Positions 1-11,431 are shown, numbered from the stretch's first letter. The stretch is DNA of 64,000 nucleotides from Diprion similis (GCF_021155765.1 NC_060114.1:22488501-22552500); one strand, 5' to 3'. The notes: generated from the letters alone by a model not told the origin. Numbers and translations are program-made.

Positions 1-859
1 AATATATCTAATTAGAGCTACGCAGATTTTTGCAAGTCCTGGATCACCCGGAGAAGTTTACCAGGAACGTACCATATATGCGAACAATAATTCCGCAGCC
101 CGCGATGAAAGCGAAAAAATTGATCTCACGATAGTTTTCGCAAAATTTTGTTGGGCGCCTGGCGTAGTTAACAATGTTAACATGCCTTTCAATCGTCAGC
201 TACGCTAATCCTCGGCTGTTCTTCTACACCTGATAGCTCAGTACCGCAGAGAGGGGAGGGGCAATTTTGCGTAGAGAAAGAACGGACACTCGACACGCTA
301 CGAAATTTAACAAAACGAAATAAAATAATATATTTTTTAATAGAAACAATAAAAAAAAGGAAACAAAATACTTAACTCGCTCTTCGCAATTTCGAAAACA
401 GAATAACAATAAAAATTAAAAAAATAATAATCTTCAAAAAATCTCAAGACTAATTGCGCTAGTCGAATAACTAGCTCGCGAAAAACTATTCATTAATGTG
501 AGAGCTACGCATCGTCATAAACGCGTGAGTATACCGGCGTAGGGGAAATTTCTTAGAACGTTTGTTCAATTGTTACTCGTGAACTGCATTATTAAACACC
601 CAACAACGAACAACAAACGATTGCCTGAAACGGGGATTTGAATTCCGACGCAATTTACAGTCAAAGAGGATCTGTCATCGTTTCGATGCGCTACGTCTGG
701 TTACACTTCGGGGATTAATACCTTATTACTATTGTTTCAATTTTTGCGAATCAACAATCGACCATCAAATGTCCGTATTGCATTGTTCAACATCTATAAA
801 CGAGAAACAAACGATTGCCCCACGCGAAATAGAATGTTGATGCAATTTTCATTTAATGA
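1..859. other. No gene seen, AT-rich intergenic DNA
   Basis: No open frame in this stretch looks like a protein family, and I see no splice-bounded exon. It is AT-rich with short A and T runs. It leads into the palindrome that starts near position 860. Confidence 0.5.
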
Positions 860-947
860 TACTACGGTAGCCAGGCACTAGTTTCGAGAGTTTGTCCATG
901 CGCGCGATTGGACAAACTCTCGAATCTAGTGCCTGGCTACCGTGGTA
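860..947. repeat. Near-perfect hairpin palindrome, 39-bp arms
   Basis: Positions 860-898 and 909-947 are reverse complements over 39 bases with two mismatches, separated by a 10-base loop (tgcgcgcgat). As RNA or single-stranded DNA it would form a long stem. It abuts the left end of the hAT-like element that follows. It may be a very short foldback element; no coding content. Confidence 0.85.
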
Positions 948-1343
948 TAAGTACACATGGGGTGCGTTCCGAAATTAACTGGTAGCGCTAAAAACTCCCT
1001 AAGACAGAGACAGAGCTAGTCACGAACTTGGCGGTGCAAAAGAGATGAAAGATTTATGACAGCACTGAGAACTAATATCGGAACGCACCCATGATGTGCC
1101 CAGGAGTGCAGCTTCTTTCTCCAAAAAAGTATCTCACTCGCGCTGGACTAGATTTAAGTAAGTGGCATATGTGCTACATGTGTGGCATTACTGAGCAGGG
1201 TGGCGTTCGCCAGAAAAATAATTCCCTAACAATATATAGGGATTTCTTTAGACAAATGGTACACATCTTACTTAAAGGCTTTCATCTCGGAGAAAAGGGC
1301 ATGTCGTAGAAGTTTTAGGCACACCATATATACTCACACCACG
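941..1343. mobile_element. hAT-like MITE, copy 1, carrying a nested MITE
   Basis: The ends (cgtggtataagtacacatg on the left, ggcacaccatatatactc then cacaccacg on the right) are inverted and match the element at 8972-9332, including a shared stretch reading cagcttctttctccaaaaaa and the internal block before the right end. The left terminal repeat is interrupted by a second inverted-repeat element at 961-1090. No transposase frame is present, so it is non-autonomous. The hAT assignment rests on the 8-bp target duplication of the second copy. Confidence 0.7.
958..1091. mobile_element. Small MITE with 14-bp terminal inverted repeats
   Basis: Left end tggggtgcgttccga (958-972) and right end tcggaacgcaccca (1078-1091) are inverted copies. 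The element is about 130 bp, has no open frame, and is flanked by atg on both sides, consistent with a 3-bp target duplication. It lies inside the left terminal repeat of the larger element at 941-1343, so it inserted later. Confidence 0.7.
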
Positions 1344-2194
1344 CCAGAGACCTAGCAAAATGGCGCCAAATTCAAACGAACGTTTGGAAAAACCGATGGT
1401 CATTCCAACGAAATAGGGTAAGCTTTGAATTACTCTTTACTTGCTCCTAATTATTTTATCGAATCAACCCCTGTACCTGTAACTCCACAGAAACTCACAT
1501 TGAGTAAATAGATTTAACGAAATTAGAAAAATATCTTTCATACCGGACAATAATCCATTACCATCTAAGAATGCGTAAGCAGGTTCCTGTGTAGATTATC
1601 TATTCGGTTGCTATCTAGCCGCAGACCTCACAAGGGTTCTTCGGTAGGTAATCTGAATTTATCAATATTATGCTGAAAGCATTGGACTTGAGTCTTGATA
1701 TGCTTAAACAAGCAGCAAACCGAATATTGTTAAGTGGCAATGTATTTTCCAAATGATGTCACTTTCCATGATCTAGGGTGCGACTACATACAATCGACGA
1801 GCTGTATATCTGTATACGTATCTATCTACAATTACAATTCATGAAAAGTTTTTATTTCTGCATAATGCTCACCATAAATATGTAACCACTGTACACAATT
1901 GATGTGAAATAGCTCCAAGGGCTCGACGTGCTTCCCATATACAGAAGGGATAAATAAATTACCAGTAACAGTAATGTTAACAGTGATGCATCAAATAATG
2001 ATCATGTATCACATAAAACTTCATGGTATTTCAAAAATCAGACAATGTTTACATTAAATCCATACCACTATATTCTATTATGTATGAGTACATTCATTAT
2101 ATACGTTGGTGTCAACATACATGTGTACTTGTCAACGCCAAGCATTGGTTCTCTCTATTTTGTCAGCATTTACTTCGTTTCACCGTTGCACCTT
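1344..2194. other. Intergenic DNA downstream of DNAJC2
   Basis: No coding exon was found. This is where the 3' untranslated region and polyadenylation site of the minus-strand DNAJC2 gene should lie. Open frames near 2023-2443 on the plus strand have no recognisable domain and overlap the antisense of the last DNAJC2 exon. Confidence 0.45.
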
Positions 2195-2245
2195 TTATTT
2201 ACCCACTTGAGCTGCCTTTTTTGCTTTAACAAGTTCGACCAGTTC
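2195..2245 (-). CDS. DNAJC2: DNAJC2 terminal mini-exon (51 nt)
   Basis: Encodes [16 protein letters not shown] and a TAA stop, preceded by the acceptor ctatccatag. It continues the second SANT domain after RRYK at position 2889, where the donor is AAG|GTATAC. The homologous human stretch is [16 protein letters not shown]. Without this exon the large exon would read seven unrelated residues (VYLKVY-like) into intron and stop at 2868, so a simple open-frame call gives the wrong C-terminus. Confidence 0.88.
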   Translation of the reverse strand, partial: ELVELVKAKKAAQVGK

Positions 2246-5200
2246 CTATGGATAGAAATGAGTAAACATGTGAAAATGTTGCTTCAAATTATAAGATATT
2301 TTGGCACGAGTACGAAACGATACAAGTTTGATTGCTGTTTAGAGGTCCGTGATGTGATATTTTGTACGGTTACCACCTTGACCACTATTCACTTTCATAA
2401 AGTTCATCGATCTGTGGTAGGCAATGTATCATATACAGGGTGAGTTTTCTCTGGTGTCCCACTGGGAGGAGCTTGGATGTGCCGAGACTCGTGGAGACAT
2501 GAGCAGTCTCAGCACATCCATGCTCCTCTCACTGCGACAACAGAAAAAACTCCTCCTGTATATGAACGGTAGCCCAGCGGATAAAGTATTGTTTGCAATT
2601 CAAGAGTGACTGGGCCAAAATATCCAAAAAAGTGGCATTTTTTTACAATTAACAATCCATTTACAACCACATACAACAGGAGAAAATTAGTCGCTATAAT
2701 CGCTGTATAATAATGAGTTGAATCGAGACCAACATTTTTTCCGCATCATATTGTCAATTTCAAGTCTCGAATGATGCTTCGTTTCACCTACATCTAAACC
2801 GAATGGACAAGCTATACTGTATTTATTGACTACTGACAAAAAAAAAAGAAAGACAACGAAGGAAAGGTCAATACACTTTCAGGTATACCTTATATCTTCT
2901 CATGCACTGCTTTTTCGTTCTGCTGGGTATACAAGCAGCAATGTGATCCCATCTGTCTGGTACGGTTGCTGAATAAGTTTTCAGGGCCTGTTCCAAAAGC
3001 TTCTGTTCCACTGGTGTCCAAGACAGAGCTGTATCCTTTTTAACCTCCTTTTCTTTGGCAAAGGTTTCTTCATCTCCGACACTGCAATTCTGTGTTGAGC
3101 TGTGGTCAAGGATTCTGGTACTAGAATTACCATTTGTTAACGGATTGTCATGGCGCTCGGTAACTGGTGGCATTCTATCATCAATACCATCCTTGCCCTT
3201 CTTTTCAGCAATAAAGTTATCAAAAGCCTTTTTATTGGCTTGATCTTTGAGGCTAGACTTACTGAAATCAGTTGTCTGCAGGTCTTTGGCTTTAGCCAAC
3301 ACCTCTTTAGCAGTTCGAGTTACATTTGAAGATGCATTACAGTGTTGATTAATAAAGTTAGCGACAACATCCCATCGTTGGTTGGTACCAGCTGGAAATA
3401 AATTCACAGCCTTGATCAGTAGCTGAAGGTCATTTTCAGTCCAGAGGACTGTGGTAGATTTGGCATTTCTCTCAGGGGTGCAACTTTTTCTGTCATTAAT
3501 TTCTACCCCAGCCCGGCGTTCTTCCTCGATTTTGCGCTCTGTCTCCTCAACAACTTCGAGGAATCCCTTCCGACCTTCACTTTGTAACTTTTTCGTAACT
3601 TCCTCCAGCCTTGCAAGCTTAAACAGCTCGCAAATCTTTTCAACGCTTTCCATATGCTTGAGACTTTCACTAGGGTCACTAGTATAATAATCATTTCCCT
3701 TGCAGAGGTCCCGGATTGCCTTTCGTTCACGACGAAGGGCTTTCTTCTGTGCCTCGCGTTCTTGCTTCAAAGCATCGTTACGTGCCTTTTCCTCGGACTG
3801 CTTCCTCTCACTTTCGAGACGTTCCCGTTCTGCTACTTCTCTCAACTGTCGTTCTTCTTCGAGTTGTCTTGCTCTAGCCGCTTCCTGTTTAGCCCGCTTC
3901 GCAGCCGTCTTTCTCTCCTTGTCATCTCGCTGAAACTTCTTTATTCGGGGGTCTAAACTATAGGCGGTATCGACCAACGAACGAATTCGGGTCATTTCTT
4001 CTTTCTTTCGCTTCGCCCGTGTGGCCTTGTTTTTTTTTTCTATCCACTTTCGCATGTCTCGGCTGAAGTTAAAATACAAACCATGAGTCATGTATGGTGA
4101 TACATATAACAAACCGATAAATGGTAATCGAATTTTTTATCGATGCCGCTATAGTTTTGCATCGTACCAAGGACCCAAGGGAGTTTCGTGTTAAACCGGA
4201 TGGTACAGAGCAAGGCTATTCTGCCAAACCACAATGAAAGAAAAAAGGGTGGAGGTTTGAATGTCAGGAAGCGACCCATGCACATAAACACAATTCAAAT
4301 TGGGTGGCAGCAGTGCCGTGTACGGTTGGGTAATCTCTAGTCCTGCATTAATTCGATGGATTTGAGTATCTTGGCTGGGGTATCTATCTGCAAGGTTTCT
4401 AATGCAACTCCAGGGAGAGGAAAGAAGGATTGGTACTAGATTCGCAACACAAAGCACTACACTCCTCACAATGTTAGAACCAGCGGTAAACCGCAAACGA
4501 CTAATTCCAAGTTAAAAATTAGTGGCAACCCGTTATATTTATGGCACATGTCAAAATTAACATCATCTTTTTAAAATGTTTATATCACAATATGTATGCA
4601 TCATCTGTCTGGTCTAACAGCACAAATACCCTAGATGGTAAGAATGTGTAGTCTGTAAGTTCACCAGGGCGTTTTGCGTACATGCATGCTTGCGAGCGCT
4701 TCCTCCCCACTCGTATACCTCAACGGGTGTTCAAACATTGACTAGTAATGAGTGTAAAAAGAAAAAATAGAACTACCCTTGGGCTCGCTCGGGACCTGCC
4801 AAATTTGTCATGCCGATTGCATGGTGTAAGGAGTCGCAAATAAATTTTCTCAGAAGATGTCAAAGTTAGAGGTTCTTACTCTTGACCGCTTTCTTTGTCC
4901 TCTTCGTCAAGGTACGAGTATTCACGCCAAGACTCAAATTCATACCAAAATGAATAGAAACGTTCAACTTTTTCTCTAGGCGTGTCTGGACCTCCGAGTT
5001 GTGGCACTGGTTTCTTTTCTGACCACCTTGAATTATCCTGAAACGCTTTTCCCATAACCTGTAAAAAGAAAATCTGAGTTCTTGAATAATGTAACATTAG
5101 TCTGACTTGCGAATAATTTATGAGCAAAAAAGTCCATGCTAAAGACATTGAATAATGTCAACTGCATACCAACTCCTTTCGTGTACCTCATAAAAATTAT

Positions 5201-7178
5201 TTTTAGCGTCCTTCTCCTCTGGGATATCGTCATTGAAACGGGGATCAATGCTATCGTAACTTCGTCTCTTTACAGGATTCCCTAACATTTCCCAGGCACG
5301 AGTTATGCAGGTAAAATAATCATCGTCTCTACGAATCTCCTCACCTATCGCTTTACGTTTGTCTGGATGGTGTTTCAAAATTTTCTGTTTATCTGTAATG
5401 GAATCGTATATTACAAAGATGTTGGGCAAAAAGGGGCTATACTAACTGAAGAAATTAATGTCCCACATAAATACACGCCTGTACAAGGTCATTTTGTGGA
5501 AAATCCCCGAAGGGAATGTAGCCTTCCATTGCCACAAATGGACATACTAACCCGAACTTTGACTTTGAGCAGAAATATTTCTTACGGCATTGTTAAAAAT
5601 TTTATTAATGACCGCATATGGTATTGATTTTAGGCACTGTCTATAAGGGAATGTGCAATCTGACTGAGCGAGAGCACCAGTTCACATTTGGCTACCGTAA
5701 AAAATGTATGTAAGATTAAATTGGCCTGATTGTGAGTGTGACAAACACGTTTATGCTTCATATTGAGCGCGATGATTTTTTTTTTCAGAAAAGTGACCAG
5801 AAAAGAGCTAATTATACAGATTTTGTGGTAAGTGATTTTTATTTGTGTAAAGTGCACTAAGACAAATAAATTAGTGAAATATAAGATAATGCTTATTAGA
5901 GAATAAAGTTCAAAAACTTTTGAATGATGTTCTTTCAATAGAATATAACTTTTGCAGTGACAAAACGCGAGTTTGCACGATTTTTGAACAGTGTGGTAGA
6001 ACTACGTCGGTGCATGCGCATAATTGAAATGTTATATTTTCCACAACAGGGCTTTCTTTGGTGCAAGCGCGGTTTCGAACACCTCAATTTTACGAATTGT
6101 CATAAAGCGTAAGTTGTCTAACCCGAAGTTATCGTGCTGAGTGGCATCTTTGGTGCTTCTCGAGTGAAGCTTTCCTTCACAAGTGTTGCAAAAATACTAT
6201 GTGTTACACATACGAAAAGGCAATATGTGACTCGTACTATTGCAGCACTCGCCTTTGATTTGTGGAGCCAACTTTACACTCGTATTTGTGTCAATGGAGC
6301 TCGTTAGTATCACTCATTGTCCAAATTTGTAACACAGTATTTTAATTTTCAAAGCCCCGCCATAAAAAAAATTTGATTTTTTCGTATCTCAGTTACACTG
6401 CCACAAGTTTTGACTTTGAAATATTGATAATGCAGAAAATTGAAGTTTTTTGAGCTATGAAACTCTCTCTTTTAGCTAAGATTTCTAACTTTTACGCCTC
6501 TCGCAAACAAACATAAAATGCTTTATACTCGAAGCTGTGAATATATGTACAAAAGGAGTGTGTCGACATAAAATAAAATAAAAATCTAAGATCGAATGTA
6601 CGTAACAAGTACGTAAAAAGTCACCTTACTTTTTTAACAAAATTCGTATGCGACTGTTCGATCACAGTACGATAGAGGCTTGAGAATCTTTACTACTTAC
6701 CAGTTAATGTTAGAACTATGCGATACTTCCTCTTGTCTATGCAGGGAAAACAAAATCAGCATTAACAAAATTATATCTATCAACCTACAGGCTCGCTTAA
6801 TGTCATCTTCCGTAGCTCGGTGTCTGAGATCTGCCATTCCTAGGACGGCATAATGATCCTGTTCTTTCCATTCTTTAGGATCCAGCGATCGCAAATATTC
6901 CAAGTCATCTTCAAATTTATACTCAGTCGTATCCTCATCGTCGAAGGACTCGGAATCCTGGGCTGACAACAGATCGTTTCGCTTGAACGAACCATCCAGT
7001 TTGGTATGAGATACCAAGAAAAGAAAGACTGGCCCCACAGCCTCCACAGATATTGTCTCGAGAGCTGTGAAACAAGACCAATATCATTTTACCAGACCAT
7101 TCAAGCATTTTTCAACGCGACACAGAAATGCCTGAACGATTATGTACAGTTTGGTTTTTCAAATATACCTAGATTCAT
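2195..7178 (-). CDS. DNAJC2: DNAJC2 / zuotin / MPP11 ribosome-associated J-protein
   Basis: J-protein of the ribosome-associated complex, which stimulates Hsp70 at the polypeptide exit tunnel; in animals it also has nuclear, chromatin-linked roles. Minus-strand exons: 7169-7178 (tentative, MNL), 6789-7064, 5187-5392, 4880-5058, 2889-4062 and 2195-2245. All junctions are GT-AG and in phase, giving about 631 residues, close to the 621 of the human protein. The J domain spans the 6789/5392 junction and holds KHHPDKRK with the essential HPD. After it come the zuotin-homology region ([20 protein letters not shown]), a long charged helix, and two SANT/Myb domains starting at [20 protein letters not shown] and [18 protein letters not shown]. 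The last exon adds [16 protein letters not shown]. The first exon is the weakest part: the second exon has no in-frame ATG after its upstream stop, so a start must lie further upstream. Confidence 0.92.
5393..6788 (-). other. DNAJC2 intron 2 (about 1.4 kb)
   Basis: Intron splitting the J domain between helix II residues (GCC T|GTAGGT donor, attacag acceptor). It restores [15 protein letters not shown] when removed. AT-rich; no embedded gene or clear repeat was seen. Confidence 0.7.
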
Positions 7179-8320
7179 GTGTCGCACTAATTTGAAACTA
7201 CATAGAGTGAGGACCAAGATATACGGTTCAAGAATATAACTAAAAGCAAAAATTCTTTTGACATTTGTGAGTGCTAAGAAATTATTGAAAACAATTATAG
7301 TTCAATAACTTAGTAAAGCGGTCGAAGTATCATCCATCTGTCATAACGCCGTTTCTCCTTAATAACGAGAAACTATACTCTGCTCGCTATAGGAAACTTT
7401 ATTAGAATGTACGCGATGATTTATTTTAGAGTCTGGGGAAATCTGACCGACCTAAGTTAACCTCTCATGTCAGAGAGTATCGTAACTTATCCACACTTAA
7501 AACTATAATTATAGGATTGTTTTTGAACGTTAAGTCATGAAGATATTACGTGATATCGTGCTAAGGACAATACAATCTCCGGATTCTGGAAGCTCCATAA
7601 TTTCAAGGAAACCGAAATCGAACTGTCGACGAATAGACCACGGAGATTTATGTGGACCCGCGGTCCTCGCGGCGATTAGATTTCAAGGCAGATTCTTCGT
7701 GAGAAAAAAAGACGCTAAAATTACTTCAGTTACGAACAAGCACGGAGTACGGGGCTCAGCTATGAAAGGTAGAGAGAGCGCACGACAGTCTAAAGGACGG
7801 TTTAAAATGTCCGCTACCGTAACCATGACCGTTTCATGAATCATGTGGTCCCATATAGGGCCGTATCGCCGGAATCCAGAATCAAAGAGTATAAGACTCT
7901 TTGTCCAGAATGACGAAACGGAACGCAGACAAAATCTAGTGGATTTCCGAGTCCGTTCCTAGACTCGAAATAAAATAATAAACGAATGACGGAGCGGGGT
8001 GGATTTATATTTGTGCTATTCGGCTCCTTCAGTCTGTTTAGATGAAGATTCTGTATTATTATATATAATCTATCTAATTAGCTTTTATGTTAGATTAAAT
8101 TATGTAACTATAATTTATTATTTCACAAAATAAAAGTCAACCCTCCGGCACTCTGTGCCGGAATTCGGATGCATGGAAGCAGGGAAAATGCAGTTAGACG
8201 GAACGGAACACGGAACTTGTCGTATTCACCTACGTATGCAACAAGTGTAATTGTAAACATACTGATGGGATGGCATTCATTAGCACTCATGTTATATATA
8301 AATTATCACTCATATCTGAG
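7179..8320. other. Intergenic DNA upstream of DNAJC2
   Basis: Expected to hold the DNAJC2 promoter. One plus-strand frame of 100 residues (7537-7839) is open but shows no domain, signal or homology that I recognise, so I do not call it a gene. AT-rich stretches with several AATAAA-like strings near 7971 and 8126. Confidence 0.4.
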
Positions 8321-8495
8321 TTAGTTTAATGGTAGTGTAGTGCGGAAGTTTGAAAATACGAATACCATGCGGGCATTCATAACCGTTTATTGTAGTGGTA
8401 TACCACTTATCGTAAGCGCTCGCATGGATTAGTAATTTCAAACTCCTGCAGTGCACTGCAGTGCACTACCACTGCCCCTACCACTACACTACTAA
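8321..8495. mobile_element. MITE-like inverted repeat element
   Basis: Left end ggtagtgtagtg with gtttgaaa, and right end tttcaaac with ccactacactactaac, are inverted copies. Inner blocks ccatgcggg and gctcgcatgg also pair, and the centre tgtagtggtataccact is itself palindromic. The right arm contains a small internal duplication (gcagtgcact twice). No coding capacity. Confidence 0.55.
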
Positions 8496-8679
8496 CGTAC
8501 TAAGTCAATTGTGAATGATACTTAAGTTCTACGACACTCATGATTAATAATCCTACTGTGTATAACCTCTTCTTTCGTATTTATATATATACTACTCCTG
8601 CAAACTCCGTAAACAGAATGTTATAATATGTGGATACTGGACGGAACCACCATTCCGTAAACATAGTAGTTATATGGCT

Positions 8680-8890
8680 TTGCCACGTATACAATTCATA
8701 TCGCCTTCTTGGAAATCTTATAGAGCTTTATACAGAGTTGATATTGTTATATTTCGTTTCCAGAATGTTTAATGCTTCAATAATAATCCATTTATCATTA
8801 TGGTGTATGGATTGACCTTTGATTACTTCCCCCTAAAGAATCATCCTGTGAGTCACTTTACCTTCGGTATTGTATTTCAATACCATGAGT
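8680..8890. repeat. Fragment of a dispersed repeat shared with 58.8-60.0 kb
   Basis: Two blocks here match the right part of the window: tgccacgtatacaattca near 8682 recurs near 59938 and gaatcatcctgtgagtca near 8838 recurs as gaatcatcccgtgagtca near 58824, each followed by taccttcggt or ggaaatctta. The two copies are decayed relative to each other. The family is probably a retroelement or long MITE; no intact frame survives. Confidence 0.6.
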
Positions 8891-8971
8891 ATTATGTAAT
8901 CAACGGAACACAATAATATTTTGAGTAGCTTTATTTCATAACGCAGGTATCCAATTCCGAGCGGGTGTTAT

Positions 8972-9332
8972 CGTGGCGTGAGAATACATGGTGTGCCTAG
9001 GAATACAGCTTCTTTCTCCAAAAAAGTATCCCTCTCGCGCTGGACTGGACTTAAGAAAGATGTGTAACAACGGTTTCAAAATATCCTAAATCGGGGGCGA
9101 TTAATTGTTGTAACATTGAATCTGCATGAGGAAAAATGAACGGGGCTTTAAATCACACCGCTACTATACATGATTGCATTGCCGAGAGGGGTAGCGTTCG
9201 CCTGAAAAATAGTTCCTTTACAATATAGGGATTTCTTTAGACAATCGGTATACATCTCACTTAAAGGCTATGACCTCGAAGAAAGGGACGTGTCTTAAGA
9301 GTTCTAGGCACACCATGTATACTCGCACCACG
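8972..9332. mobile_element. hAT-like MITE, copy 2, with 8-bp target duplication
   Basis: Terminal inverted repeats of about 30 bp (cgtggcgtgagaatacatgg at the left; the right end complements it, ending cgcaccacg). It is flanked by ggtgttat (8964-8971) and ggtgttac (9333-9340), an 8-bp duplication with one mismatch, the length typical of hAT transposons. About 360 bp and non-coding. Related to the copy at 941-1343. Confidence 0.75.
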
Positions 9333-9340
9333 GGTGTTAC

Positions 9341-10303
9341 CGCGTCGGATCGCGTATTTGGTGAACCAGATTTACTGACTGAAATTACTGACTGTGCGTC
9401 TAACTGTGCTTTCACGATCGAACCTAGTATCTAGCATCTGAAAATCGTCATAGCAGCTCCGCGTGTACAGAAAATGCAGTGGAAGAGTGAGAAAGAGAGG
9501 TATATGTTGATTACAATCTGGCCTTCTCGCTCTCTACATGATTAGCCGATACGTTTCCTCTCTGCTAATCGAATGCAGAGTGAGAGAGACGGAGTAACCT
9601 TGATATACCGTATATCTCTGTCCCTTATAACTTCGGCTGCATATTTCGCGAGGTCAATGGAATGGGTAACTCCCTGCAATAGTATAGGTATGCTTTCATA
9701 ACGTAAAGGAACCCTTATACGTGCTGAAAGTTTTTATTGCCGACGTAACTGGCGGGGGAGACAAATTAGCTATCACAGAATTAATTCAAAATAGATGAAA
9801 AAAAATGGATCCGAAAGTTATTCATTCGGCAATGTTGAAATTACTAGTAAGTGTCAGAAACCTCCTGATCCGGCATAAAAAAATTAAACCCAACGACAAA
9901 TTGCGACGGTGTGCCGGTGTGCCGGTTCCACCAAAACCTGACAAAATGCTATTAAGGAATTCCAAATGTTGTAACTCTTGAATTCTGTCCGTTGTTCCGT
10001 GATCCCTTAATTCGTCGTTGTCATGAATCGGATCATAGCCAAAATATGTGACATTTTACTCGGTCAGTAAAGAATGACTACAGTATCTTCCTAGATCTAA
10101 CTGTAAGATATACCGCATATTCCGTTTGTAACTTTGGTATCATTGTAGGAATTCGCTGCTCATGAAAACTCGCCCATGATTCTGGATTATATCGGGACTC
10201 CGCACCGATTCACACGTTCACCCGTTTTTTCACTGTTCGTATCACGGTGTACGGTGTCTCGCATTTTCGTTAGTTAAACCGGCACCGAGTTAATCTTTCC
10301 CAG
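9341..10303. other. Upstream region of the squid-like gene
   Basis: No coding exon seen. The segment 9470-9620 contains purine/pyrimidine-rich inverted stretches (gagtgagaaagagag and ctctgtccc-type blocks) of no clear function. The last 150 bases are the likely proximal promoter of the gene at 10541. Confidence 0.4.
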
Positions 10304-10311
10304 TATAAATA
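10304..10311 (+). promoter_or_regulatory. Candidate TATA box of the squid-like gene
   Basis: TATAAATA lies 237 bases upstream of the ATG at 10541. No ATG occurs between it and the start codon, so a transcript starting about 30 bases downstream would have an uninterrupted 5' leader. The transcription start was not located precisely. Confidence 0.5.
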
Positions 10312-10540
10312 GTCATCGCCAAAGAAACGAAAAAGCAAACTGGTCTCCCGTTCGTCCAGTGGATCGGCCAGCTTCTTATATTATACATCCGCAAGTCGTG
10401 AAAATATCACTGCATATTGTGTATTCGCGTGGGTAAAATCGCCGAGGTTCCATACAACGAGAATCCGCCAAGTTGCGTGAAAAAGAGAAGAGCTTGGAAC
10501 CACTCCGGACAGCTAACGTGACAAAGTTGGAAAGGACAGA

Positions 10541-11431
10541 ATGGCCGCCGTCGAGTATTATCAGAACGAGAATAACGAGGAAGAGGAAACGACGCCGCCG
10601 ACGACGATGATACCCGGTGGTGGAGGTGGTCTCGGTTCGAACGCGGTCGGCGGCGTTGGCCAACACCAGCAAGGTCAACAGGCGACCGCCGGTATACCGG
10701 GACGTGATGACGAACGAAAGCTTTTCGTTGGCGGCCTGTCGCGTCACACGACCGACAAGGAGCTCCGCGATCATTTCGGTAAGTTCGGCGAGATTGAGAG
10801 CATATCTGTGAAGATAGATCCGTATACCGGTGTATCACGTGGCTTCGCATTCATGGTTTTCACCAATCCCAAGACAATTGACAAACTTCTTACATCCGGT
10901 GAACACTACATCAACAAGCGAAAGGTTGACCCTAAGCGGGTCAGCAAAAAAGCACAGCATGGCAAGATATTTGTTGGTGGTCTTACCCCAGAAATTACAG
11001 ACGATGACATAAAGACTTATTTCGGTCAATACGGTACAATCGTCGAACTTCAGGCACCTTTCGACAAGCTTAAGAACCAGCGCAAGGGTTTCTGCTTTGT
11101 GACATTTGACTCGCGGGAAGTTGTTTATAAATTACTGAAAACACCCAAGCAGATAATTAATGGAAAGGAGGTAGATGTAAAAAAAGTCAAGGTCAACCCG
11201 GAAGCCAGCCGTCAAGGGTTTTGGGGTAATCAGGGATACGGCTATTACGGGGGTGGTTATGGTTACATACCAGAATACGCCAATGGATACCAGGGTGGAT
11301 ATGACGATTCCTACGCCGCCTATGACTACACTGGTTACGAGGGCTATGAGAATGCTGGGTATTCGACACAGGCTAAGCCACGAGGCAACGGGCAGGGGCC
11401 GCGCCAGTTCCAGAGACACCAGCCTTATTAG
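10541..11431 (+). CDS. sqd: Squid-type hnRNP (two RRMs), single exon
   Basis: An hnRNP A/B-D family RNA-binding protein, 296 residues, acting in nuclear mRNA processing and in mRNA export or localisation. A flexible acidic then Gly/Gln-rich N-terminus (1-60) is followed by RRM1 (about 65-140: KLFVGGLSRHTTDKELRDHF, RNP1 SRGFAFMVF) and RRM2 (about 149-225: KIFVGGL, RNP1 RKGFCFVTF). The tail is Tyr/Gly-rich and ends RQFQRHQPY, the ending I associate with insect squid proteins. The start is the first ATG after a clean leader (gacagaATGG). The frame has no intron, whereas squid genes I know of are split, so it could be an expressed retrocopy. The tail is also poorer in RGG boxes than fly squid. 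Confidence 0.9.
   Translation: MAAVEYYQNENNEEEETTPPTTMIPGGGGGLGSNAVGGVGQHQQGQQATAGIPGRDDERKLFVGGLSRHTTDKELRDHFGKFGEIESISVKIDPYTGVSRGFAFMVFTNPKTIDKLLTSGEHYINKRKVDPKRVSKKAQHGKIFVGGLTPEITDDDIKTYFGQYGTIVELQAPFDKLKNQRKGFCFVTFDSREVVYKLLKTPKQIINGKEVDVKKVKVNPEASRQGFWGNQGYGYYGGGYGYIPEYANGYQGGYDDSYAAYDYTGYEGYENAGYSTQAKPRGNGQGPRQFQRHQPY

Noticed and set aside
2868-2888. Simple open-frame C-terminus of DNAJC2 ending VYLKVY
   Set aside because: The conserved family sequence continues with ELVE after RYK, and that sequence is present as a separate exon at 2195-2245.
7537-7839. 100-codon plus-strand frame
   Set aside because: No domain, no clear splice partners and no conserved motif recognised; position between DNAJC2 promoter and repeats does not support it.
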